Assembly (NCBI RefSeq): GCF_002237555.1
Contig: NZ_CP022540.1
Span: forward strand, 3,849,001-3,913,000
Reading direction: 5' to 3'
DNA from: Antarctobacter heliothermus
GTDB taxonomy: Bacteria > Pseudomonadota > Alphaproteobacteria > Rhodobacterales > Rhodobacteraceae
DNA length: 64,000 nucleotides
The translations under genes and the position numbers were made by a program. The notes below the pieces were generated by a model that worked only from the letters and a program-made list of their open reading frames with translations, searched no databases and had not been told where the DNA came from. Shown here in pieces: positions 18,227-27,884 of the stretch (positions are counted from its first letter, which is position 1; the number at the start of each line of letters is the position of its first letter).

Positions 18227-20779
18227 ATGAAAGACGCAGCCCCCGTGACCATCCACCTCAAGGATTATACGCCCTTCGGCTGGCAACTTAGCGACGTTCA
18301 CCTGACCTTTCATCTTGCGCCCAGATCTACGCGGGTGGTGTCAAAGATCCATTTCACGCCCAACCCAGAGGCCCCCGCGCAAGACTTCTTTTTGCACGGT
18401 GAGCAACTGACCCTGATCCGCGCCGCCATCGACGGTGTCGATGTGACACCAGAAGTGACAGAGGACGGATTGCGCTGCGCCGTGCCGGACGGCCCGTTCC
18501 TATGGGAATGCGAGGTCGAGATTGCGCCCGCGGACAACACGGCGCTTGAGGGGCTGTATATGTCCAGCGGCATGTACTGTACCCAATGTGAGGCCGAAGG
18601 CTTTCGCAAGATCACCTATTTCCCCGACCGCCCGGATGTCATGAGCGTGTTTACGGTGCGGGTTGAGGGCGATCTGCCGGTCCTGTTGTCCAACGGCAAC
18701 TCGGTCCAGCGCGGCGACGGCTTTGCCGAATGGCACGATCCCTGGCCGAAACCGGCCTACCTGTTTGCGCTGGTGGCGGGCGATCTGGTCAACCACCCCG
18801 ATAGTTTCACCACCATGAACGGCCGCAAGGTCAAACTGAACATCTGGGTCCGCCCCGGCGATGAGGGCAAATGCGCCTTTGGCATGGAGGCGCTGAAAAA
18901 GTCGATGCGCTGGGACGAAGAGGTCTATGGCCGCGAATACGATCTGGAGGTGTTCAACATCGTGGCAGTGGATGATTTCAACATGGGCGCAATGGAAAAC
19001 AAGGGGCTGAACATCTTCAACTCCTCCTGCGTGCTGGCCTCGCCCGAAACCTCGACCGACGACAATTTCGAACGCATCGAATCGATCATCGCGCATGAGT
19101 ATTTCCACAACTGGACCGGCAACCGGATCACCTGCCGGGATTGGTTCCAACTGTGTTTGAAAGAGGGGCTGACGGTCTTCCGCGACCAGCAGTTCACCAA
19201 GGACATCCGCTCTGCCCCGGTCAAACGGATCGACGATGTCGCGTCATTGCGCGGACGGCAGTTCCCCGAGGATCAAGGGCCGCTGGCGCATCCGGTGCGG
19301 CCCGAAAGCTTTCAGGAGATCAACAACTTTTACACGGCGACGGTTTATGACAAGGGTGCCGAGGTGATTGGCATGCTCAAGACGTTGGTCGGGGATGAGG
19401 CCTATGCCAAGGCGTTGACACTGTACTTTGACCGCCACGACGGCGACGCCGCCACAATCGAGGACTGGCTGAAGGTCTTTGAGGACACAACCGGCCGAGA
19501 TCTGGCGCAATTCAAGCGGTGGTATTCTCAGGCCGGCACACCGCGCGTCAGCGTGACGGAGGATTGGGCCGATGGCACCTATACGCTGACCTTTGCCCAA
19601 ACTACGCGACCTACGCCCGGCCAGCCGGAAAAGGCCCCGCAGGTGATTCCCATGGCAGTTGGTTTGCTGAATCCCAACGGCGATGAGGTCGTCCCAACCC
19701 GCGTGCTGGAAATCACCGAGGAAACCCAGAGCTTTCGCTTTGACGAACTGGCGGCGCGCCCTATCCCCTCAATCAACCGCGGGTTTTCCGCGCCGGTGGT
19801 GTTGGACCGCGATTCCAGCTCCGAGGAACGCGCCTTTTTGCTGGCGCATGACACCGATCCCGTCAATCGCTGGGAGGCCTCGTTACTGTTGGGGCGCGAC
19901 TGCCTGTTTGCGATGATCACCGAAAACGCCGGCCCGGATGTGGCCTGGCTGGACGGGTTGGAACGGGTGTTGCGGGACCGCGATCTGGACCCGGCATTCC
20001 GGGCCATGATGATGGGCTGGCCGTCGCAGAACGAAATGGCGCAGGTGCTGTTCGAACGCGGCGTGACACCGGACCCGGACGCAATCTTTGCCGCACAGGA
20101 AACGCTGACGCAGTTCAAGGCCGAACGCTGGGCCGATCTGTTGCCTAGTCTGGCGGCAGAGGGCACGGTCGACGCCGCCTATCGTCCCGACGCCGACCAA
20201 TCGGGCAAGCGGGCACTGGGGTCTGCCGTTCTTGCTCTGACCACGCGGTTGGACGGCGGCAAGGCGGCACAGGCGCAGTTCGAGAGCGCCGACAACATGA
20301 CGCTGCAACTGTCGGCTTTGGGGCAGCTGGTTCGGGTAGGCAAGGATCAGGACGCCCTTGCCGCGTTTGAGGCGCAATGGTGCAAGGACCGTCTGGTCAT
20401 GGACAAGTGGTTTGGCCTTCAGGTCGGCGCGACGGCCCCGGACAACGTCGTGCCAAGGGCCACGGCATTGACACAGCATGCGGATTTCGACTGGAAAAAC
20501 CCAAACCGCTTTCGTGCCGTTCTGGGGGCCATGGCGATGAACCACGCCGGGTTCCACCGCAAGGATGGCGCGGGCTATGCGTTGCTGACCGAATGGTTGA
20601 TCAAGCTCGACGATCTGAACCCCCAGACCACCGCGCGCATGTGTTCCGCGTTCCAGACATGGAAACGCTATGATGCGGACCGGCAGGCGCTGATCCGGGT
20701 TCAGCTGGAACGGCTGCGCGACAAACCCAAGCTGAGCCGTGACACCGCGGAAATGGTTGCGCGCATTCTGGGCGCGTGA
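18227..20779 (+). CDS. pepN: Aminopeptidase N (M1 metallopeptidase)
   Basis: Cytoplasmic zinc aminopeptidase that removes N-terminal residues during late protein degradation. The 850-residue protein has the substrate-recognition GAMEN motif (254-258) and the zinc site HEYFH (290-294) with the third ligand Glu313 18 residues on (LKEGLTV). The C-terminal helical domain follows the bacterial PepN pattern (QAGTPRVSVTEDW, PVVLDRDSS). I chose ATG 18227 (MKDAAPVTIHLKDY), with GGAG at 18217-18220; the frame stays open upstream to 18143. Divergent from the VOC/WYL pair. Confidence 0.95.
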   Translation: MKDAAPVTIHLKDYTPFGWQLSDVHLTFHLAPRSTRVVSKIHFTPNPEAPAQDFFLHGEQLTLIRAAIDGVDVTPEVTEDGLRCAVPDGPFLWECEVEIAPADNTALEGLYMSSGMYCTQCEAEGFRKITYFPDRPDVMSVFTVRVEGDLPVLLSNGNSVQRGDGFAEWHDPWPKPAYLFALVAGDLVNHPDSFTTMNGRKVKLNIWVRPGDEGKCAFGMEALKKSMRWDEEVYGREYDLEVFNIVAVDDFNMGAMENKGLNIFNSSCVLASPETSTDDNFERIESIIAHEYFHNWTGNRITCRDWFQLCLKEGLTVFRDQQFTKDIRSAPVKRIDDVASLRGRQFPEDQGPLAHPVRPESFQEINNFYTATVYDKGAEVIGMLKTLVGDEAYAKALTLYFDRHDGDAATIEDWLKVFEDTTGRDLAQFKRWYSQAGTPRVSVTEDWADGTYTLTFAQTTRPTPGQPEKAPQVIPMAVGLLNPNGDEVVPTRVLEITEETQSFRFDELAARPIPSINRGFSAPVVLDRDSSSEERAFLLAHDTDPVNRWEASLLLGRDCLFAMITENAGPDVAWLDGLERVLRDRDLDPAFRAMMMGWPSQNEMAQVLFERGVTPDPDAIFAAQETLTQFKAERWADLLPSLAAEGTVDAAYRPDADQSGKRALGSAVLALTTRLDGGKAAQAQFESADNMTLQLSALGQLVRVGKDQDALAAFEAQWCKDRLVMDKWFGLQVGATAPDNVVPRATALTQHADFDWKNPNRFRAVLGAMAMNHAGFHRKDGAGYALLTEWLIKLDDLNPQTTARMCSAFQTWKRYDADRQALIRVQLERLRDKPKLSRDTAEMVARILGA

Positions 20780-20796
20780 CGGTCAGGCCCGTTCGC

Positions 20797-20822
20797 GGCT
20801 GGTGCGGGAAGCCGCGCCAGCC
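20797..20822 (+). terminator. Stem-loop downstream of pepN
   Basis: An 11-bp stem (one G-U pair) with a GAAG tetraloop, 18 bp past the pepN stop. No T-run follows, so it is either a weak intrinsic terminator or an mRNA 3'-stabilising structure. Confidence 0.45.
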
Positions 20823-20944
20823 AATGTGACAAATTGCGAGAAATCAAGCGCTCGGCGCAAGTCAGCGGCCCTGACACGTCAGGCAATCTTGTAGCCCGCT
20901 GCGAAACCGGGCTAGCCTGCCGCCGAACCGCTCCGGAGAAGCCC

Positions 20945-21004
20945 ATGCCGCCTGTTTTTATCGCCACTCATCATCCATTTGACGCGCCGGAGACCCGCGC
21001 ATGA
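20945..21004 (+). CDS. Possible 19-codon leader peptide before the SDR gene
   Basis: ATG at 20945 follows GGAG (20935-20938) at good spacing and opens a 19-codon frame (MPPVFIATHHPFDAPETRA) whose TGA overlaps the ATG of the SDR gene (ATGA). The spacing and overlap look like translational coupling, but the peptide has no recognisable family and could be chance. Confidence 0.3.
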   Translation: MPPVFIATHHPFDAPETRA

Positions 21005-21744
21005 ACGGCGTTCTGATCGTGACCGGGGCCAGCGCCGGGATCGGCTCAACCACAGCACGCATTGCGGCCTTTTCCGGCTGGCAGCGGATCGTGGTCCACT
21101 ATGGTCAGGATCGCGACGGCGCCGAAACCACCGCCGCCATGGTCGAAAGCATGGGTGCGCAGGCCTACCTGATCCAGGCGGACGTCACCAAGCCCAAGTC
21201 CATCGAAAAGATGTTTGCCAAAGTCCGCGACCTTAAGCCCGGACCGATCGGTCTGGTCAACAACGCCGGCATCGTGACCCCGCATGGCAGCATCGCCGAC
21301 CTGACACCGGACCGGGTGCGCCATGTGTTTGCGGTCAATGTCTTTGGCGCGATCGAAGTGGCGCGGCAGTCCGTCGCCCTGATCCGCGAATGGGGCCTTG
21401 GCGGTGCCATCGTCAATATCTCATCCATGGCGGCCCGGTTGGGATCGGCAAATCAATATGTCGATTACGCAGCCTCCAAAGGAGCCATCGACACCTTTAC
21501 CCTTGGGCTGGCCGACGAACTGGCACCAGAGGGCATCCGCGTCAACGCCATCCGTCCCGGACTGATTGAGACAGGCATACACGCCAAAGGCGGGCAACCA
21601 GACCGGCTAGAACGACTCGCCCCCACCACGCCCATGGGCCGGGCTGGTACCACAGAGGAATGCGCCGAAGCGATCCTTTGGCTGCTGTCAGAACGCGCGT
21701 CATATGTCACCCGGTCCATCCTCGACGTGTCGGGGGGCCGGTGA
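21001..21744 (+). CDS. Short-chain dehydrogenase/reductase (SDR)
   Basis: Classical SDR oxidoreductase of 247 residues. Seen: the dinucleotide motif TGASAGIG (8-15), NNAG (87-90), catalytic Ser142 in VNISSMAA, and Tyr156/Lys160 in YAASK. The C-terminus SYVTRSILDVSGGR is typical of FabG/glucose-dehydrogenase-like SDRs. Cofactor choice (NADP versus NAD) is not clear: the position after beta-2 reads HYGQDRDGAE. Substrate unknown. It ends in a GTGA overlap with the next gene, so the two are coupled. Confidence 0.9.
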   Translation: MNGVLIVTGASAGIGSTTARIAAFSGWQRIVVHYGQDRDGAETTAAMVESMGAQAYLIQADVTKPKSIEKMFAKVRDLKPGPIGLVNNAGIVTPHGSIADLTPDRVRHVFAVNVFGAIEVARQSVALIREWGLGGAIVNISSMAARLGSANQYVDYAASKGAIDTFTLGLADELAPEGIRVNAIRPGLIETGIHAKGGQPDRLERLAPTTPMGRAGTTEECAEAILWLLSERASYVTRSILDVSGGR

Positions 21745-22172
21745 CACCATTGGAACATGCGTCGTCAGGCCGAAGCCTGCGCGCCTTTCTGGTGTTGATG
21801 CTGATCTGGCTGGCCCTGCTGACGCTGTGGTTTGTACTACAGGCCTCTGTCTGGGTCGTGGGTTTTGTGATGCTGGTGACGCTGCCAGCCCTGCTGGATT
21901 TCGTGACCGGTCGCCACGCGTGGTTGCAGCTGGACGACACGGTTTTGCGCTGGGGCTCGGGCAAGGCCGAGGGAGATGTGGCACTGGCACGCATTGACCA
22001 TATCCGATTGGAGACGCGACTCGATTTTTCGATCCGGGTGCGTTTGGTACTGGAGGACGGTCGCCGCATCACTCTGCCGCAGGACAGCCTGCCGCCACAT
22101 CCCCGATTTCAGGACGCGGTGGAGGCACGCGGCATCCGGACCGAACGGCATCACTTTGTCCTGTTCGGATAA
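21741..22172 (+). CDS. Small membrane protein of unknown function
   Basis: A 143-residue protein starting at the GTG (21741-21743) that overlaps the SDR stop. Two adjacent hydrophobic helices (FLVLMLIWLALLTLWFVLQ; VWVVGFVMLVTLPALLDFV) precede a cytoplasmic beta-rich tail (WLQLDDTVLRWGSG, IRVRLVLEDGRRITLP). The layout resembles bacterial PH-like membrane proteins. The frame is open upstream, but that part is inside the SDR gene. No function assigned. Confidence 0.7.
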   Translation: MTPLEHASSGRSLRAFLVLMLIWLALLTLWFVLQASVWVVGFVMLVTLPALLDFVTGRHAWLQLDDTVLRWGSGKAEGDVALARIDHIRLETRLDFSIRVRLVLEDGRRITLPQDSLPPHPRFQDAVEARGIRTERHHFVLFG

Positions 22173-22437
22173 AAGATTAAATTCTCCCTGCATCTATATG
22201 TTATAAAATGAATATCCATCCAATCGACGCGCCGTACAGACGCCCGGTCCGGTCTGGTTCCCAACCCGATGCAACGAACCATTGGGAGTGGCCTTGCGCC
22301 CATTTTTCCCCTTGCGGCAAGGCATTGCCGAAACCGCAAGTCGCGGGCGTGCGTCCGCGGGCGGTGTGGTGTACTATTCCCTTTGACGAGGCGCCGCTGT
22401 CACCGACGCGTCACGAAATTATGATCTTGGGGCTAAA

Positions 22438-23301
22438 ATGAGAGACCGCATTGATCCGCTGATCGCCGAGCGCGCACCTTGGCTGTTTTCCAACTCGCCA
22501 TATGTGCAGCCGATACGCGCCGTCCTGAATCGCATGCTGGGCTATGAGAAGACGCTGGAAATCGGCAGCTTGGTCCAAGAAATGTCCGCCGACCAGATTA
22601 TGCGGGTCATGGCAGAGATGCTGGCCAAGGACACCGAGGTGATCGGACTCAACCACTTGCCGCGTCAGGGCGCGGCGCTGATTGTCGCCAATCACCCGAC
22701 CGGAATTGCCGATGGCATCATGCTGCATCACGCTCTGGGTCAGATCCGACGTGATACCTATTACTTTGCCAATCACGACATCATGCGGGTGCTGCCGCAA
22801 TACGCAGAGATGATTGCCCCCGTCGAATGGCGCAAGGAAAAACGCAGCCATGGCAAAACGCGTGAGACGATGGCCTATACCCGGCAGGCGGTGGATGAAG
22901 GGCGTCTTGGCGTCATTTTTCCCGCCGGGCGTCTGGCCAAACGGCGCGGGTTGTCGCTGCACGAACGGCCCTGGATGGCGAGTGCTGCGATGATCGCGCG
23001 CAAGTTCGATCTGCCGGTGATTCCGGTGCATATTCGGGCGCGCAATTCGGTCCTGTTCTATCTGTTTGACCTGCTACACCCTACGTTGCGCGACATCACC
23101 CTGTTCCATGAGACGTTGAACAAGGCGCGTCAGCCCTATCGCATCACCTTGGGCGAGGCGATCTCTCCCAAGGCGCTGCCGGCCAAGTCCGAAGAGGGCA
23201 TCGAAATGCTTCGTCGCGCCACGCTGGCTTTGGGCGGGCCCAAGGCCCCTGCGGTATCACTGGTCGATGCAACACGGCGGCCAAGCTGGCTCAAGGTCTG
23301 A
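22438..23301 (+). CDS. Lysophospholipid acyltransferase family protein (PlsC-like)
   Basis: A 287-residue membrane-associated acyltransferase that would transfer an acyl chain to a lysophospholipid or other glycerolipid acceptor. Seen: block I with His86 and Asp92 in NHPTGIADG (an HX5D spacing, as in haemolysin-like or OlsA-type members, against the common HX4D) and block III FPAGRLAKRRG in place of FPEG. Acceptor not predictable. The upstream region (22173-22437) is AT-richer, with TATAAA near 22202. A weak GGGG precedes ATG 22438. Confidence 0.82.
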   Translation: MRDRIDPLIAERAPWLFSNSPYVQPIRAVLNRMLGYEKTLEIGSLVQEMSADQIMRVMAEMLAKDTEVIGLNHLPRQGAALIVANHPTGIADGIMLHHALGQIRRDTYYFANHDIMRVLPQYAEMIAPVEWRKEKRSHGKTRETMAYTRQAVDEGRLGVIFPAGRLAKRRGLSLHERPWMASAAMIARKFDLPVIPVHIRARNSVLFYLFDLLHPTLRDITLFHETLNKARQPYRITLGEAISPKALPAKSEEGIEMLRRATLALGGPKAPAVSLVDATRRPSWLKV

Positions 23302-23333
23302 CCGTTTCGGGCATGATCGCGCCGTGCCGCGTT

Positions 23334-24116
23334 TCATTTTCCATCTGTGGAGAGGACGCCCAAAGGCATCGGCATTGGGCTCGTGTCATTTTTCTGCGGC
23401 CCGATTTCATCCGGGCGCGCCACCGGACGCAGCGACCGGGCAAGGCCCGTGCAATAGTCCTGTGACCGGGTCCAGGACATGATGTCCTCACGCTTGCGCC
23501 GGGAATGGAATGGTCCCCAGTCCGCCGCCACACCGCGCATCCCGCGACTGATCACCATGTCACGCGGCACCGTCACCGCCATAATCCGCAGCGCGCAGGA
23601 CAGATTGTCCTCGGGGTCTTTCAGTGCGCCGCCACTTTTCGCCCGACACTGATAGAATTTTGCCGTTGGCGGATAGATCTGAACCAGCCCGTACCAACGG
23701 CCGCCGCCGCCCACCGCTGTAGGACGGTGCGTGCTTTCGTGCCATGCCAAGGCAGACACCAGACCAACCCAGAACGCCTCGCGTTGCGCGCGCCCGGCGC
23801 TGGGATAGGCGGGGCAGTATTTCGCGATGTCCTTTGGCACCAGATCGGGCAGTTCATTGGCGTGGGTGCGCAACGCCTGCAAGATCGCAACGCTCCAGCT
23901 GCGGCTGCCATCGATGTTGTCCCACCGGGCATCCGGGACGCGCATCCGCTTGCGTGCAACCGGGCGCAAAGACACCGGAACGGCAAGGCCAGAGACCTGC
24001 TCGGCGGCAGGAGCCGCAGGGTTGTTCAGGGCCACCGCAACCGCCGGATCGGGGTTGGCAAAGGCCGCAGCACCGAGCAACCCGGCACCGCAAATAAAGG
24101 CGAATATCGTTTTCAT
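23334..24116 (-). CDS. Exported lytic-transglycosylase-like (SLT domain) protein
   Basis: A 260-residue protein with a signal peptide (MKTIFAFICGAGLLGAAAFA) and a C-terminal goose-lysozyme/SLT-like domain. Seen: ALAWHESTHRPTAVGGGGRWYGLVQIYPPTAKFYQC has the catalytic Glu in WHES and the GLVQI signature of family 1 transglycosylases. It should cleave peptidoglycan glycan strands in the periplasm. ATG 24116 gives the signal peptide; the frame runs upstream to 24392 without it. Convergent with the acyltransferase gene, 32 bp apart. Confidence 0.83.
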   Translation of the reverse strand: MKTIFAFICGAGLLGAAAFANPDPAVAVALNNPAAPAAEQVSGLAVPVSLRPVARKRMRVPDARWDNIDGSRSWSVAILQALRTHANELPDLVPKDIAKYCPAYPSAGRAQREAFWVGLVSALAWHESTHRPTAVGGGGRWYGLVQIYPPTAKFYQCRAKSGGALKDPEDNLSCALRIMAVTVPRDMVISRGMRGVAADWGPFHSRRKREDIMSWTRSQDYCTGLARSLRPVARPDEIGPQKNDTSPMPMPLGVLSTDGK

Positions 24117-24357
24117 GGCGCTGGACTGTCTCTGACCCGCCACACGGATGCAAGCAGCCCTGCCGCCGCAGGCGTAAAACTCTCTGCGGGAAGAGCAAAA
24201 ACCCGCCCGGTCCCCCAATGCTGGCGGAACATTGTCCACAACCCCGCAACATCTTGTCAGCGGTCTTTCACCAAAGTCAGGCAATCGCCAGAAGAAGGTC
24301 GGCGCAATTCCCGGAAGCCGCCAGATTTTGGCCGCGAATCGCAGGCAAAAGGCGGTC

Positions 24358-25617
24358 ATGACATTGATTTCCCTATTCCCCTTTGCCCGCACTCTGGCTG
24401 CTCGACTGACGGCCTTGAAACCCGTCCCGGTTCAGGCTGTTGCGCCGGTGATCCCCAACCCGTCCACGCCAGTTGACCCTGATATGCCGCGCCTTGCGGT
24501 CCAGATCCCCGTACGCGATCCGGAACCAGCAGCGCAGGACGCTGCACGACTGCGGGCGCGCGGTCGGTTCCTGGCCCGGCAAGAGGATTGGGACCAACTG
24601 TCACTGGAAATCCGCAGGGCCGACAACAACCGCGCCTTGACCCCGGGTCTACACTCACAGGCCGCTATGATGTGCGAGGGAGCGCGGCAGGACATCACCG
24701 ACGCCATTGTCGAGGGCGTGGCGCGCGGCGACCCCCTCGCCGTGCAGGCGGCGGTGGCCTCGCTGGACCCCCTGTTTACAGACCTGCCGGACTGTCCGGT
24801 CATCGCCCATATCGTTGCCATGGCCCATGTCGAGGCCGCACGGGCATGGCGAGGGACGGCCATGACCACCGACCTGCCCCCTGAGCGTCATGATGCCTAT
24901 ACCCACCACATGGCCGCCGCAGTCCGGTTGAACGACCGTTTCGACCCATTCGAACATGACACCCCTCTGTGGGCGCTGGTGCGTTGCGCTGTGTTGGAGG
25001 CCGATCCGCAGCCACATGCCCGTGTCGCCGATGATTTTGAGGACCTGATCGACCTCGATCCGGGCAATCCGCATCATATGTTGGACTTTGGCAACGCCCT
25101 GCGTCCGGTCCGGTTTGGCAGTTGGGAGATACTTGACGCACAGGCGCGACGAACGGCGTCGCGCACAGCCGATATCTGGGGCGCGGGCGGGTATACATGG
25201 GTCTATCTCGGCGCACTGGTCGAGGATCAGGGGGCCTTTCGCCGACTCGACGTTGAGCTGTTCGTAGAGGGATTGCACGATATTCTGGCCCGGCAACCGT
25301 CGCAGGTGATGGCCAACCGGATGGCGGCGCTGATTGGCTACCGGCTGGGTGGGCGCACTGATGAGGGCAGCTCCCGCAGGCGGATCGCAGATTGCTTTGG
25401 CTGGATCGTACAGGATCACCTGCGCGAACTTCATCCGGTGATCTGGGCAGAGGCCCCAGCCCGACCCAGCGCATCGAGCAACGCCGAGATCGAGATCGAA
25501 AGGCTGGGCCGTGAGCGCGCGATGTCGACCTTGACTGAATTTTTCACCCCGGCGCTGGACGCCGGTCGCAGGCTGGCCATTGGGCAGGACGATCTGCGTG
25601 TGATAAAAGGCGGCTGA
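24358..25617 (+). CDS. Conserved hypothetical helical protein
   Basis: A 419-residue protein I do not recognise. After a short hydrophobic N-terminus ([17 protein letters not shown]) and a Pro-rich linker, it is almost entirely helical and Ala/Arg/Asp-rich ([57 protein letters not shown]), suggestive of TPR-like repeats. ATG 24358 has AAGG 5-8 bases upstream. It is divergent from the transglycosylase gene and upstream of gatB. Confidence 0.7.
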   Translation: MTLISLFPFARTLAARLTALKPVPVQAVAPVIPNPSTPVDPDMPRLAVQIPVRDPEPAAQDAARLRARGRFLARQEDWDQLSLEIRRADNNRALTPGLHSQAAMMCEGARQDITDAIVEGVARGDPLAVQAAVASLDPLFTDLPDCPVIAHIVAMAHVEAARAWRGTAMTTDLPPERHDAYTHHMAAAVRLNDRFDPFEHDTPLWALVRCAVLEADPQPHARVADDFEDLIDLDPGNPHHMLDFGNALRPVRFGSWEILDAQARRTASRTADIWGAGGYTWVYLGALVEDQGAFRRLDVELFVEGLHDILARQPSQVMANRMAALIGYRLGGRTDEGSSRRRIADCFGWIVQDHLRELHPVIWAEAPARPSASSNAEIEIERLGRERAMSTLTEFFTPALDAGRRLAIGQDDLRVIKGG

Positions 25618-25696
25618 CGCGCGCCCCTTGCCCCTTGCCCGTGCCTGTTCTAGACCGCATCACAACCCCTTTCTTCCCCGCATGAGGACACCCGTG

Positions 25697-27211
25697 ATGC
25701 TGGATCTGACCTATGAAGCGCCCAAACCCAAGGTGATCGCCGGGGCCAAGCACGACTGGGAGTTGGTCATTGGCATGGAAATTCACGCGCAGGTGGCCAG
25801 CCAGGCCAAGCTGTTCTCTGGCGCATCGACCAAATTCGGCGCGGAACCCAATTCCAACGTGTCTTTTGTGGATGCGGCGATGCCCGGCATGCTGCCAGTC
25901 ATCAACGAATACTGCATCGAACAGGCGGTGCGCACCGGGCTGGGCCTGAAGGCGCAGATCAATCTGACCTCTGCCTTTGACCGCAAGAACTACTTTTACC
26001 CGGATCTGCCGCAGGGTTACCAGATTTCCCAACTGTATCATCCGCTTGTGGGCGAAGGTGAGGTAATTGTGGACATGGAGCCGGGGGTGGCGCGCCGGGT
26101 GCGGATCGAACGTATCCACGTCGAACAGGACGCGGGCAAATCGATCCACGACATGGATCCCAACATGTCCTTTGTCGATCTGAACCGGACCGGCGTCGCC
26201 CTGATGGAAATTGTCAGCCGTCCCGACATTCGCGGCCCCGAAGAGGCAGCCGCCTATGTCGTCAAGATGCGCCAGATCCTGCGCTATCTGGGCACCTGCG
26301 ACGGCAACATGCAGAACGGCAATTTGCGCGCGGATGTGAACGTGTCGATCTGCTTGCCGGGCCAGTATGAAAAATACATGGAGACGCAGGATTTCGACCA
26401 TCTTGGAACGCGGTGCGAGATCAAGAACATGAACTCCATGCGATTCATCCAGCAGGCCATCGACTATGAGGCCAAGCGCCAGATCGCGATTGTCGAGGCG
26501 GGTGGCAAGGTCGATCAGGAAACGCGCCTGTACGATCCGGACAAGGGCGAAACGCGGTCGATGCGGTCCAAGGAAGAGGCGCATGATTACCGCTATTTCC
26601 CCTGCCCCGACCTGCTGCCGCTAGAGATCGAACAGGGGTGGGTCGATGACATCGCGGCGTCGCTGCCGGAACTGCCCGATGAGAAAAAGGCGCGGTTTGT
26701 CAAAGACTTTGGCCTGTCGGAATATGATGCCAGCGTGCTGACCGCCGAGGTGGTGAACGCCGCCTATTTCGAAGCGGTGGTGACGTCGGCAGGCGACGGC
26801 AAACTGTCGGCCAATTGGGTGATCAATGAATTGTTCGGGCGCCTGAAAAAGGACGATTGCGACATTTCGGATAGCCCGGTCAGTCCCGCGCAGCTTGCTG
26901 GAATCATTCGGCTTATCAAATCCGATGCGATCAGCGGCAAGATCGCCAAGGACCTGTTCGAGATCGTCTATACTGAAGGCGGCGACCCCGAACAGATTGT
27001 CGAAGAGCGCGGCATGAAACAGGTTACCGACACCGGCGCGATCGAGACGGCAGTAGATGAGATCATCGCCGCCAACCCCGCACAGGTGGAAAAGGCCCGG
27101 CAGAACCCCAAACTTGCGGGCTGGTTCGTGGGTCAGGTGATGAAAGCCACGGGCGGCAAGGCCAACCCCAAAGCCGTCAACGAACTCGTCGCTGCGAAGT
27201 TGGGCCTGTAG
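25697..27211 (+). CDS. gatB: Asp-tRNA(Asn)/Glu-tRNA(Gln) amidotransferase subunit B
   Basis: Kinase/tRNA-recognition subunit of GatCAB, which converts Glu-tRNA(Gln) (and Asp-tRNA(Asn)) to the cognate amide form. The 504-residue protein has the GatB signature region ([11 protein letters not shown], near residue 30), [17 protein letters not shown], and the C-terminal YqeY-like helical domain. ATG 25697 is preceded by GAGG at 25684-25687. gatA and gatC are not in the window. Isolated gatB is normal in this group. Confidence 0.97.
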   Translation: MLDLTYEAPKPKVIAGAKHDWELVIGMEIHAQVASQAKLFSGASTKFGAEPNSNVSFVDAAMPGMLPVINEYCIEQAVRTGLGLKAQINLTSAFDRKNYFYPDLPQGYQISQLYHPLVGEGEVIVDMEPGVARRVRIERIHVEQDAGKSIHDMDPNMSFVDLNRTGVALMEIVSRPDIRGPEEAAAYVVKMRQILRYLGTCDGNMQNGNLRADVNVSICLPGQYEKYMETQDFDHLGTRCEIKNMNSMRFIQQAIDYEAKRQIAIVEAGGKVDQETRLYDPDKGETRSMRSKEEAHDYRYFPCPDLLPLEIEQGWVDDIAASLPELPDEKKARFVKDFGLSEYDASVLTAEVVNAAYFEAVVTSAGDGKLSANWVINELFGRLKKDDCDISDSPVSPAQLAGIIRLIKSDAISGKIAKDLFEIVYTEGGDPEQIVEERGMKQVTDTGAIETAVDEIIAANPAQVEKARQNPKLAGWFVGQVMKATGGKANPKAVNELVAAKLGL

Positions 27212-27262
27212 CCCGGCGGCAAGCAGCCGCGCATCGGCATGCTCAATACTCTTGCATTGAGA

Positions 27263-27281
27263 CCCCGGATCAAATCCGGGG
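27263..27281. repeat. Short palindromic repeat after gatB
   Basis: CCCCGGAT-CAA-ATCCGGGG is an 8-bp inverted repeat with a 3-base loop. It resembles the CCGGAT-type dispersed palindromes common between genes in alphaproteobacteria; a partial copy (GATCCGGGAATGG) follows at about 27298-27310. It may act as an mRNA 3' hairpin for gatB. Copy number in the genome cannot be seen here. Confidence 0.55.
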
Positions 27282-27475
27282 CGGGATGCGCCGTCGTGAT
27301 CCGGGAATGGGTCAAAGAATTTGCCTTATGCAGGTAAGGAATCCCTGACTGCACCTGCGTCTTGCAAATGTGTTAATAAAGTGTTAACGTTGTTTTATAG
27401 CCATCGCTAGCGTCAGGATTGATCGACGCGACACGCAAATGATTGAACTTGGGGGGTTTCATCCGTTAGTTCATA

Positions 27476-27519
27476 AAAAGTCAGGGGCGCGGTCCAGCAG
27501 GACCCGCCCCTATTTTTTT
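27476..27519. terminator. Bidirectional intrinsic terminator
   Basis: A GC-rich stem (AGGGGCG..GTCC, loop AGCA, GGAC..CGCCCCT, 27483-27511) is followed rightward by ATTTTTTTG and, read leftward, by GACTTTTTA. It fits termination of bolA (leftward) and of any rightward transcript reaching here. The gatB stop is 265 bp away, so a separate short transcript is possible. Confidence 0.8.
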
Positions 27520-27553
27520 GTCTGGCGTGTTTGTCACGTCGCCGCATGCCCGC

Positions 27554-27811
27554 TCAGGTATCCAGATCCAGCGAAAGCGCGTGGATCGCGCTCACCAGTT
27601 CCGGCCCCAAGGCACTGTGCACGGCACGGTGGCGGGCAATGCGTGACTGACCAGCAAATTCGGGCGCGCGCAGGACGACGTGGAAGTGGCTTTCGCCGCT
27701 GCCGTCATCGCCCGAATGGCCGGCGTGGCGCCCGCTGTCATTGCGGACCTCAATCTGGCTAGCTTCAAAAGCTGCCTCAAGTTTCGACTGTATTTCATCT
27801 GCGCGCGACAT
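27554..27811 (-). CDS. bolA: BolA family protein
   Basis: An 85-residue BolA-type protein (partner of monothiol glutaredoxins in FeS handling and iron-linked regulation). Seen: the helix-strand pattern MSRADEIQSKLEAAF, then the invariant-type HFHVVLRAPEFAGQSRIARHRAV with the conserved His residues and the R-H-R-V motif, then LGPELVSAIHALSLDL. ATG 27811 is chosen; the frame runs far upstream without homology. Divergent from the J-domain gene 73 bp away. Confidence 0.92.
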   Translation of the reverse strand: MSRADEIQSKLEAAFEASQIEVRNDSGRHAGHSGDDGSGESHFHVVLRAPEFAGQSRIARHRAVHSALGPELVSAIHALSLDLDT

Positions 27812-27884
27812 TTTTCGCAAGCCCCCCTGTAAACTGATCGCCGATAGTCTATGCTCTGGCGTCCGAGTCGAGAAGAGGTGCGGT

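Noticed and set aside
22208..22441. 77-codon frame before the acyltransferase gene with an ATGA overlap
   Set aside because: No ribosome binding site before its ATG and an unusual Pro/Trp/Cys-rich product; the overlap is probably chance.
27439..27762. 107-codon frame over the terminator and bolA
   Set aside because: It runs through a strong terminator and antisense to bolA; Arg/Gly-rich shadow.
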